From NCBI GenBank assembly GCA_024277855.1, contig JAJRUJ010000062.1:1-40253 (forward strand): a stretch of 40,253 bases of DNA, written 5' to 3'. Positions 25,944 to 32,407 of this stretch are shown here, one piece after another. How positions within the stretch are numbered: the stretch's first letter is position 1; each line of letters starts with the position of its first letter. The notes below the pieces were generated by a model. The model was not told the DNA's origin. It saw only the letters and a program-made list of their open reading frames with translations, and ran no database searches. The translations under genes and the position numbers were made by a program. Source of the DNA: Candidatus Zixiibacteriota bacterium (GTDB lineage: Bacteria; Zixibacteria; MSB-5A5; WJJR01; JAJRUJ01).

Positions 25944-25986
25944 CCGGCGGGGCAATTTTACGCCGACGAATTTTCGATGGGGGAAG

Positions 25987-27069
25987 ATGATGGAATATGC
26001 AGTGATCATGGCCGGAGGACGGGGCGAGCGGTTTTGGCCGTTGTCGCGGCGTGCCAAGCCGAAACAATTGATCCCAATCATCTCCGAGAAGACGATGCTG
26101 GAGGAAACAATTGACCGGATTGCTCCATTGGTGCCGGCCGAACAGATCATCGTCGTAACCGACCGCGAATTACAACAGCCAATCCTCGACATGGTCGACT
26201 CTTTGAGCGCCGAACAAATCATCGCGGAACCGCACGGGAAAAACACCTGCCTGGCGATCGGCCTCGCCGCCGCCGAACTGCTCTATCGCGACCGCGATGC
26301 GGTGATGATTGTGCTGTCGTCTGACCACCTGATCAAACCCGCCGAAAAACTACACGAAATTTTGCGCGAGGGCCTGCTGATCGCCCGCGCCGGCGACCAT
26401 CTGGTAACAATTGGGATCAACCCGACCCGGCCGGATATCGACTACGGATATATCGAAATCGGGTCGCAGTTTGCCGCCGAAGCCGGGATTTTATCATACC
26501 AAGTTGCGGCTTTTCGTGAAAAACCCGACCGAGTGACGGCTCAGCAGTATTATCTTGGCCGCCGCCATTTATGGAATTCAGGGATGTTTGTCTGGTCGGC
26601 TCGCTCGATCCTCGACGCGATCGGCCGCTGTCGTCCCCGGGTTCGTGAGGCGCTTGACGAATACAGTGAGACTATGGGGACACCCGCTCAAACCGGAGCT
26701 TTGGAAAAACTCTATACCGAGGCCGAGGGGGTGTCGATCGATGTTGCCGTTCTCGAATCGGCCGAAAATGTCGTGGTAATTCGCGGCGATGTTATTTGGG
26801 ACGATGTCGGTTCCTGGCTTGCCCTGCAGCGCATCAAAAAGACCGGTGTAGATGGAAATGTGAAAATCGGCAATGTCCTGCCGGTCGATTCCTTCGAAAT
26901 GACAATGGTCAACGACGGCGACGGCATCGTCGCCTGTTTCGGCGTTTCTGATTTGGTCGTGGTCAAGACCGACGGGATTGTTCTGGTGGCCCACAAAGCC
27001 CATGTGCCGCAAATCAAGAAATTGTTGGCCGAGATTGGGAAAGATGAGAAGTATGCGGAATTTCTCTAA
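25987..27069 (+). CDS. manC: Mannose-1-phosphate guanylyltransferase
   Basis: Makes GDP-mannose from mannose-1-phosphate and GTP, the precursor for mannosylated or fucosylated surface glycans. The 360-residue length is that of the single-domain enzyme without the C-terminal phosphomannose isomerase cupin. Family motifs: VIMAGGRGERFWPLSRRAKPKQLIPI (nucleotide loop), TLEET-like MLEETIDRI, VLSSDHLI, AAFREKPD, WNSGMFVWSA and WDDVGSWLAL. The start ATG is one codon before a second ATG and follows GGGGGAAG. The next gene overlaps its end, so their translation is probably linked. Confidence 0.94.
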   Translation: MMEYAVIMAGGRGERFWPLSRRAKPKQLIPIISEKTMLEETIDRIAPLVPAEQIIVVTDRELQQPILDMVDSLSAEQIIAEPHGKNTCLAIGLAAAELLYRDRDAVMIVLSSDHLIKPAEKLHEILREGLLIARAGDHLVTIGINPTRPDIDYGYIEIGSQFAAEAGILSYQVAAFREKPDRVTAQQYYLGRRHLWNSGMFVWSARSILDAIGRCRPRVREALDEYSETMGTPAQTGALEKLYTEAEGVSIDVAVLESAENVVVIRGDVIWDDVGSWLALQRIKKTGVDGNVKIGNVLPVDSFEMTMVNDGDGIVACFGVSDLVVVKTDGIVLVAHKAHVPQIKKLLAEIGKDEKYAEFL

Positions 27070-27574
27070 CCGAATCGTTCTCCCGGTGGTTTGCCTGTTG
27101 GCGCTGGTCATCTTTGCCGGTGGTTGTGCGGGTAAATTCGGCCGGAAACGAAAAACGGATCGGCTGGGCAGTGAAATCCAGCGCTCCGACCGTTCCGATC
27201 CCCTCGCTTTTGCCGGTGACGATCAGATCGTTACCGAGCAGGATATCGGTCTGCGCGATTATTCTATCGTCGAGCCCGATTCGGTGGATGTCGCAAGTCC
27301 GATTGCTGACCACAGCGATTCGACCGCCGTGGGGGCGGGTTATGATGTCCGTTTTTTTGCTACCCTGAATATTTACGAAGCCCGGCGGGTACAGCAGCAG
27401 CTCGATACCTTGACGCAGATGCCGGTGCGGGTCGTTTTTGAAGAACCATATTATAAACTCAAGGCCGGACCGTATCGCAGTTTTGCGGAGGCGGAAAGAG
27501 TTCTCCGCGTGGTGACCCGGTTGGGATATTCGTCGGCCTGGATCGTGGGACACCAGGGGAATAAAGGAGAGTGA
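27044..27574 (+). CDS. SPOR-domain lipoprotein
   Basis: Small lipoprotein of about 176 residues. A signal peptide with basic start and the run VLPVVCLLALVIFAGGC carries the lipobox AGGC. A low-complexity acidic linker of about 65 residues follows, then a C-terminal SPOR domain (residues about 105-170) with the usual pattern VRFFATLNIYEARRVQQQLDTL ... PYYKLKAGPYRSFAEAERVLRVV. SPOR domains bind denuded peptidoglycan glycan strands, often at division sites. The start overlaps manC by 26 bases; a second in-frame ATG nine bases later is possible. tsaC begins 3 bases after the stop. Its role next to manC and tsaC is not clear. Confidence 0.85.
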   Translation: MRSMRNFSNRIVLPVVCLLALVIFAGGCAGKFGRKRKTDRLGSEIQRSDRSDPLAFAGDDQIVTEQDIGLRDYSIVEPDSVDVASPIADHSDSTAVGAGYDVRFFATLNIYEARRVQQQLDTLTQMPVRVVFEEPYYKLKAGPYRSFAEAERVLRVVTRLGYSSAWIVGHQGNKGE

Positions 27575-27577
27575 GCG

Positions 27578-28237
27578 ATGGCCGCGCTGGAAATCATTAA
27601 ATTCGACCGGGCAAGACCGGAGCCTGATATTGTTGACCGGGTTGCCGAGCATATTCTCCTGGGCGGCGTCGCCATTTTGCCCACCGACACTGTCTACGGT
27701 CTCATCGGCGACGCTACTGCCGACCCGGCCGCGGAGATGATGTATACGCTCAAGGAACGTGACGCCCAAAACCCTCTCCCGGTATTTGTCGATACCGCCG
27801 AGGGGCTTTATCGCTGGTATATTCGCTTCAACCCGGATTATCAAAAATTGACCGACGAGTTCTGGCCGGGACCGTTGACTCTCGTTTTGCCGGTCTGGCC
27901 GGGGTTTTATCTCCGGGTCGGCGGGGATGGCCGTTCGGTCGGTGTGCGCGCCACCGGAGAGCCGGTAGTCTTCTCCCTGATGCGCAAAACGAATCGCTAC
28001 CTGTTGGCCACCTCGGCAAACCCCTCGGGGGTTGCCGCAGAGAATACCGATATCAAGGCCTGGCTGGATAAATTCCCCGGCGTGCGCGTAATCTGGTTGC
28101 AGCCCGGGGATTTCACGCCACAGCCGGTGTCCTCCGTTATTGATTTAACCGGGGACATGCCGGTACTCCTGCGCGAAGGGGCGATCGACGAAAAAACATT
28201 AAAAAAAGTCGTCCCCGATCTGACCGTTCGTCGGTAA
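27578..28237 (+). CDS. tsaC: L-threonylcarbamoyladenylate synthase (Sua5/YciO/YrdC family)
   Basis: Makes threonylcarbamoyl-AMP for the t6A modification of ANN-decoding tRNAs. A single YrdC domain of 219 residues, without the extra Sua5 C-terminal domain. Motifs: GGVAILPTDTVYGLIGDA, the Lys-x-Arg pair in TLKERDAQNPLPVF, FWPGPLTLVLP, VGVRATGEP and LLATSANPSGV. The ATG follows AAAGGAGAG by about 7 bases, a strong ribosome site. It is the last gene before a terminator. The next unit begins with a YwlE-like phosphatase; in Bacillus ywlC (the same family) and ywlE are also close, so the association may be ancient. Confidence 0.92.
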   Translation: MAALEIIKFDRARPEPDIVDRVAEHILLGGVAILPTDTVYGLIGDATADPAAEMMYTLKERDAQNPLPVFVDTAEGLYRWYIRFNPDYQKLTDEFWPGPLTLVLPVWPGFYLRVGGDGRSVGVRATGEPVVFSLMRKTNRYLLATSANPSGVAAENTDIKAWLDKFPGVRVIWLQPGDFTPQPVSSVIDLTGDMPVLLREGAIDEKTLKKVVPDLTVRR

Positions 28238-28252
28238 GACATGATGGATGTG

Positions 28253-28288
28253 GGCCGGGACGAAAGGTAATCGTCAGCCGGCCTTTTT
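28253..28288 (+). terminator. Rho-independent terminator after tsaC
   Basis: Stem GGCCGG / CCGGCC extended inward by GACGA / TCGTC across a two-base AG bulge, loop of seven bases, then TTTTT. It ends the long gatA-to-tsaC gene run. Confidence 0.8.
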
Positions 28289-28311
28289 ATTGGACGAAAC
28301 AGGGTGGAACG

Positions 28312-28812
28312 ATGGATGAGCGCGATTACATTGTGACCATAGTCTGTTCGGGGAATACCTGCCGTTCGCCGATGGCGGAGGGAATTTTGAAAAAAACGCT
28401 GGCCGAACGCGGGGTAACCGGGATTAAAGTCCGTTCTGCCGGGACGTTGGGGATTATTGATGAACCGGCGACCGCCCTGGCTGTCGAGGTTTCCCGCTCT
28501 TTCGGCGTCGATATCGGGGCGCATCGTTCGCAGGCATTCGATCGGAAGATCGCCGATTCAAGTGACTTGGTTCTCGCGCTTTCTGCCGAGCATTTCGGAA
28601 CGGCCTTGCGTTTGAATGTTTCTCCGGACAATCTTTTTATGTTGAAAACATTTCCCCGGCATACTCGAGATTTGCATTCGGCCTCGATTGCCGATCCGAT
28701 CGGCGGAGATCTGGAAAAATATAAGCGGATATTCATGGAGATCGACAAGGTGTTGCAGCAGGGGACGGCCGCAATCATCCGCCGGGCGGAAAAACAGCAG
28801 GTGAGAAAATAA
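28312..28812 (+). CDS. Low-molecular-weight phosphatase, probable protein arginine phosphatase (YwlE type)
   Basis: Phosphatase of the low-molecular-weight PTP family, 166 residues. The P-loop is CSGNTCRSPMA with nucleophile Cys12 and Arg18, and the general acid is Asp128 in IADPIGG. The residue after Asn in the loop is threonine (Thr16). In B. subtilis YwlE this threonine selects phosphoarginine, whereas tyrosine phosphatases usually have isoleucine (GNICRS), so arginine phosphatase activity is inferred. The matching kinase McsB is not in this window. The ATG follows AGGGTGGAA. It opens a unit with the DUF3108 gene (20-base gap). Confidence 0.85.
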   Translation: MDERDYIVTIVCSGNTCRSPMAEGILKKTLAERGVTGIKVRSAGTLGIIDEPATALAVEVSRSFGVDIGAHRSQAFDRKIADSSDLVLALSAEHFGTALRLNVSPDNLFMLKTFPRHTRDLHSASIADPIGGDLEKYKRIFMEIDKVLQQGTAAIIRRAEKQQVRK

Positions 28813-28832
28813 CCGTCATCGACGGGAGAAGC

Positions 28833-29756
28833 ATGACCGATAGGATACGGCGTGGAAGTCAGCGGTGGTTGTGTACCGGCAGGCGGGCGGTTGTCTTTAT
28901 CGCCGGTTGGTTGATTATTCTCCTCGGTGCAATTCCGGCCGGCGGACAGATTGGTCCGGCGCTTAATGCCCCAAATGATTCCTCCGGCGTTGTCGATACC
29001 GTAAATCCATATCCCTTTGATCCTGCGCTGCTGCCGGCATTCGACACAACCTACGCGCCGTACCAATTCCGGCCGATCGACAACCTTGCCTTCGGCGTTG
29101 GCGAGACACTCAAATTCGCGATTGGCTGGGAGAAGATCGTGGCCGGGCATGCCGATGTGACCATCCCCGAAGTCGTCGACTATCGTGGCCGGACCTGCTT
29201 CCGCGTGCGGTCGACCGCCCGCTCGACACGGTTTTTCTCGACCTTTTTCAAGGTGGAAGACTGGGCGGAGTCGCTGATCGACGCCCGCGAGATTTTTCCG
29301 TTGCATTTCGAGAAATACCTCCGCGAAGGGAAATATACCTCCGACCAGATTGTTGATTTCTACCCGGAGCTGGGAGTAGCGATGACCAGGAAAGACACGG
29401 TTGCCACGCCGCCCTATGTCCAGGACGCCCTATCGTTGATGTATTATGTCCGCACGTTGCCGCTGAAGGTCGGTGACACCGTGCGCGTCTCGAATTTTTC
29501 CAAGGACCAGACGTACGAGCTTGAAGTGCGCGTAACCAAACGCGAGCGAATCCAGGTCAAGGCGGGGACATTCAATACCATTGTGGTCGAACCGCTGTTG
29601 CAGGCCGCGGGTTTATTTAAACACAAAGGGAGGTTGAAAGTCTGGTTGACCGACGACCGGTTGAAAATGCCGGTGTTGATGAAAAGCAAAGTGATAGTTG
29701 GTTCCATTATCGCTGAACTCGAAGAATATAAACTTGGTCGTCTGGCCCGGTATTGA
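28833..29756 (+). CDS. DUF3108 domain protein, exported
   Basis: Protein of unknown function, 307 residues. A basic start (MTDRIRRGSQRW..GRR) and the hydrophobic run AVVFIAGWLIILLGAIPAGG suggest a signal peptide or anchor, with the rest in the periplasm. After a Pro/Asp-rich linker, a DUF3108 domain covers about residues 90-300: FGVGETLKFAIGWEKIVAGHADV, TARSTRFFSTFFKVEDWAESLID, FEKYLREGKYTSDQIVDFY and VKAGTFNTIVVEP are typical. The fold is a beta-rich barrel that may bind a lipid-like ligand (inference from family shape only). Its stop overlaps the next start (TGATGATG), so the two proteins are probably made together. Confidence 0.82.
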   Translation: MTDRIRRGSQRWLCTGRRAVVFIAGWLIILLGAIPAGGQIGPALNAPNDSSGVVDTVNPYPFDPALLPAFDTTYAPYQFRPIDNLAFGVGETLKFAIGWEKIVAGHADVTIPEVVDYRGRTCFRVRSTARSTRFFSTFFKVEDWAESLIDAREIFPLHFEKYLREGKYTSDQIVDFYPELGVAMTRKDTVATPPYVQDALSLMYYVRTLPLKVGDTVRVSNFSKDQTYELEVRVTKRERIQVKAGTFNTIVVEPLLQAAGLFKHKGRLKVWLTDDRLKMPVLMKSKVIVGSIIAELEEYKLGRLARY

Positions 29757-30706
29757 TGATGAAAAAACACAGACAAGTGAACCTCGAAAAAATCACCACT
29801 GTGCCGGTGCGTCGGCGCGGCGGGGCCTACAAAAACACATCGTTTGCTCGTCCGCCCCGGCGGACGGACAGTGTCGGCAAATTTCTCTCCACGCTGCCGA
29901 AGGTACTCAAGGGTAACGAATGGCGCGAATTGATTGAACGGATCGCCCTGGCCCGCCGGAAAAACAAACCGATCCTCTGGTTTGCCGGAGCGCATGTGAT
30001 TAAATGCGGATTGTCACCGGTGCTGATTGATTTAATGAACCACGGCCTGGTCGACTTGCTTGCCTTTAACGGTGCGGGTGCGATCCACGATCTGGAAGTT
30101 GCCCACCTGGGGTACACCTCCGAGGACGTGCTGGCCAATTTGCAAGCGGGAACGTTCGGCATGGCGCGGGAGACCGCGGCGTGGTTTGCCGAGGGAGTCG
30201 CCGCGGCAAAAGACAGCGACCTGGGCCTCGGTGAGGGAATGGGTCTTTCCCTTGTGCAGGCCCGGCCGCCCGGTAAAAAAGATTCGTTGATGTATACCGC
30301 GGCAAAACTGGACATTCCCCTCACGATTCATGTGGCTATCGGCACCGATATCGTCGCTCAGCATCCGAATTTCGACGCGGCGGCGGTAGGCGCGGCCAGT
30401 CATGCAGATTTCAAAATAGTTTGCGAGCAGGTCCGCAAGCTCAATGCCGGAGGCGTCGTGTTGCATTTTGGCTCGGCGGTGTTGTTGCCGGAAGTTTTCT
30501 TAAAGGCGCTCGCGGTTGCCCGCAATCTCGGTCGGGTTGAAAATTTCACGACGGCGAATTTTGATATGATCCAGCATTATCGACCGAATCAGAATGTTGT
30601 TTCACGCCCGACCGCTAAATCCGGCCGGGGGTTTACCTTCACCGGTCATCACGAGTTTATGCTGCCGTTGTTATCGGCGGCCATTAAAGACCGCTTGAAA
30701 TTGTAG
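29756..30706 (+). CDS. Deoxyhypusine-synthase-like protein of unknown function
   Basis: 316-residue cytoplasmic protein I cannot name with certainty. The stretch ILWFAGAHVIKCGLSPVLIDLMNHGLVDLLAFNGAGAIHDLE resembles the segment of deoxyhypusine synthase that has a GYTSN..SSG..D..R-like loop and TTAGG.EED, and IHVAIGTDIVAQHP plus LNAGGVVLHFGS fit a Rossmann-type NAD-binding fold. The active-site lysine region of true deoxyhypusine synthase (WGK..) is not seen, and bacteria lack eIF5A, so another substrate is likely. The N-terminal 45 residues are basic and Arg-rich. It overlaps the DUF3108 gene. It is the last gene on the plus strand before a convergent minus-strand operon. Identity as a deoxyhypusine-synthase homologue is moderately likely. 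Confidence 0.55.
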   Translation: MMKKHRQVNLEKITTVPVRRRGGAYKNTSFARPPRRTDSVGKFLSTLPKVLKGNEWRELIERIALARRKNKPILWFAGAHVIKCGLSPVLIDLMNHGLVDLLAFNGAGAIHDLEVAHLGYTSEDVLANLQAGTFGMARETAAWFAEGVAAAKDSDLGLGEGMGLSLVQARPPGKKDSLMYTAAKLDIPLTIHVAIGTDIVAQHPNFDAAAVGAASHADFKIVCEQVRKLNAGGVVLHFGSAVLLPEVFLKALAVARNLGRVENFTTANFDMIQHYRPNQNVVSRPTAKSGRGFTFTGHHEFMLPLLSAAIKDRLKL

Positions 30707-30785
30707 ATTGAAAACCGGGGGCCGAGACCGGCAAAGCGGGGTGTGCCACGTTGTTGGCCCGGCGATAAATCGGAAACAACCGCCG

Positions 30786-30956
30786 TTACTTACGGTCGAA
30801 GAGCATACCGATACCGATGATAATCAGAATAACCGGCCAGTAGGTCCAGATCGAACCGTGGAGCACACCGAGTTTTTCCAGCAAAAACCCGACGCCGATT
30901 ACGATCAGCAGAATACCCCCCAGGTAATGCGACCAGTTCTTACGGTGTGCGCTCAT
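30786..30956 (-). CDS. Small membrane protein, 56 residues, LiaI/LiaF-like (DUF5668)
   Basis: Read on the minus strand, an ATG with a strong AGGAGGG site 5 bases upstream opens 56 codons ending in TAA. The protein has a short basic start (MSAHRKNW), two hydrophobic segments (YLGGILLIVIGVGFLLEKLGVL and IWTYWPVILIIIGIGMLF) and ends DRK. The GGILLIVIGVGFLL..WPVILIIIGIGML pattern is that of the two-helix domain found in LiaI/LiaF-type membrane-stress proteins. It lies 87 bases after the MFS gene on the same strand and may end that operon. The function is unknown; a small accessory or stress membrane protein is plausible. Confidence 0.78.
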   Translation of the reverse strand: MSAHRKNWSHYLGGILLIVIGVGFLLEKLGVLHGSIWTYWPVILIIIGIGMLFDRK

Positions 30957-31043
30957 CGTACCCTCCTGCGTATGTCAGCCATTCGAAATATCATTCCCAT
31001 TCTATTCGTACCAACCAAAGAAAAGTTGCGGCCGCGTGTTCGA

Positions 31044-32384
31044 TTATTTGCGGACGTCGGGAATCTTACGGAAAATCCATAATCCGACGGCCATGATCAG
31101 CGCCAGGACGACAATTGCCAGACGGTAATTGGCGGAGGCCGCCAGTTGTGGCGAAACGATTAAGGAACTCAACCAATTGCCCGCGGCAGTGCCCGAAGCA
31201 AAGACCGTGATAATCAATCCCCAAACCAGCGGGCCGATGATCGCCGCCGCCCGGCCGGAAAGTGAATAGAGACCAAAGAACTGGCCGGTGACTTCTTTGG
31301 GCACCAACCCGACCAATAGCGCACGTGATGAGGTCCAGACGGCGCCGAGGAAAATCCCGATGCAGGAACCAAGGAACCAGAAAACGGCGACATTTGTTGT
31401 CGCGGCGGTGAAAAACAGCGTGACAATCCATCCGGTTACCGCGAGGCCGAGCGCGCGTTTGGGGCGGATGCGGTCGGTAAGCCAACCCCAACCCAACGAG
31501 CCGACAATCGCCGAAGCGGTCGAGACAATGAAAAGCAGTGTCTTGGCCCGATCGGGAAACCCCATCGCCTTTTGGGTATAAATCGCCATGAAAATGATCA
31601 CGGTGGCGATGGCGTCTTCGAAAAAGTAATCGGCGATTAAAAATCGCAGCACCCCGGGATATTTGCGCGTCTCACGCAAACCCTCCCAGACTCGGCCGAA
31701 CGACGTGCGTAATAAACCCCGACCGGTATGCCCCGGGGCGGGGGTCGCCGACCGCCGGACCCAGAAAAATGTCGGCAGGGCAAATAATAGAAAAAGCAGT
31801 GCGGTGGGAATAAATGCGCCGGGACGTCCCCAACCGTGGAGAAACGGGATATTCAAACCAAAAATATCTCCCTCGACAAACGGCAGGACCGCGATCAAGC
31901 CGAAAATCGACCCCGCGTACCCCATCGCCACACCCCAGCCGGAAACTTTGCCGATCTGGTCGGCCGGGGCGATTCCGGGGAGGAGGGCGTTGTAAAAAAC
32001 AATTCCGCCTTCATAACTGGCGTTGGCAAAGACAAAAAGTGCCAGGCAGACGATAATCAACGTCCCGCCGGGCGTGACGAAGTTGGCCAGCAGGCCGATC
32101 GCCAGCACCGCGCCGATACAGATTAAGCTAAATGTAATCAGGAACCTCTTCTGGTTGCCGAGCAAGTCGGAGACCGCACCCAAAACCGGCATGGTCAACG
32201 CGGTCAATCCCATCGAAATCGAGTAGGGAATCGCATACCACAGGTCGCCTTTAGCCAGGTCGATCACCACCCACTGGGCAAAATACATTGTCAGGATGTT
32301 CATCGAGAAAATCGTGTTCGCGAAATCGAAAACGATCCACGACCAGATTTCACGTTTGTTTGTGGCTTTACCGAAAGGGGACAT
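31044..32384 (-). CDS. UMF1/Atg22-type MFS transporter
   Basis: Major-facilitator transporter with twelve predicted membrane segments in 446 residues. The UMF1 family signature is present: IWSWIVFDFANTIFSMNILTMYFAQWV at the N-terminus, then LTMPVLGAVSDLLGNQKRFL, ANASYEGGIVFYNALLPGI and GWGVAMGYAGSIFG, and in the second half GSLGWGWLTDRIRPKRAL and LVGLVPKEVTGQFFGLYSLSGRAAAIIGP. Substrate unknown; relatives include the yeast vacuolar amino-acid effluxer Atg22. AGGA lies about 5 bases before the ATG. It starts 23 bases after the end of the barrel-protein gene, so the two are probably co-transcribed. Confidence 0.9.
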   Translation of the reverse strand: MSPFGKATNKREIWSWIVFDFANTIFSMNILTMYFAQWVVIDLAKGDLWYAIPYSISMGLTALTMPVLGAVSDLLGNQKRFLITFSLICIGAVLAIGLLANFVTPGGTLIIVCLALFVFANASYEGGIVFYNALLPGIAPADQIGKVSGWGVAMGYAGSIFGLIAVLPFVEGDIFGLNIPFLHGWGRPGAFIPTALLFLLFALPTFFWVRRSATPAPGHTGRGLLRTSFGRVWEGLRETRKYPGVLRFLIADYFFEDAIATVIIFMAIYTQKAMGFPDRAKTLLFIVSTASAIVGSLGWGWLTDRIRPKRALGLAVTGWIVTLFFTAATTNVAVFWFLGSCIGIFLGAVWTSSRALLVGLVPKEVTGQFFGLYSLSGRAAAIIGPLVWGLIITVFASGTAAGNWLSSLIVSPQLAASANYRLAIVVLALIMAVGLWIFRKIPDVRK

Positions 32385-32407
32385 CCGTGTCCTGACCCAT
32401 GAGTGAG

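Noticed and set aside
27014-27844. 276-codon minus-strand frame across the SPOR and tsaC genes
   Set aside because: The plus-strand genes have motifs and ribosome sites; this frame has none.
28326-29306. 326-codon minus-strand frame across the phosphatase and DUF3108 genes
   Set aside because: Shadow of two well-supported plus-strand genes.
30708-31082. 124-codon plus-strand frame between convergent operons
   Set aside because: Lies antisense to the small membrane protein, which has a much better ribosome site and a recognisable two-helix pattern.
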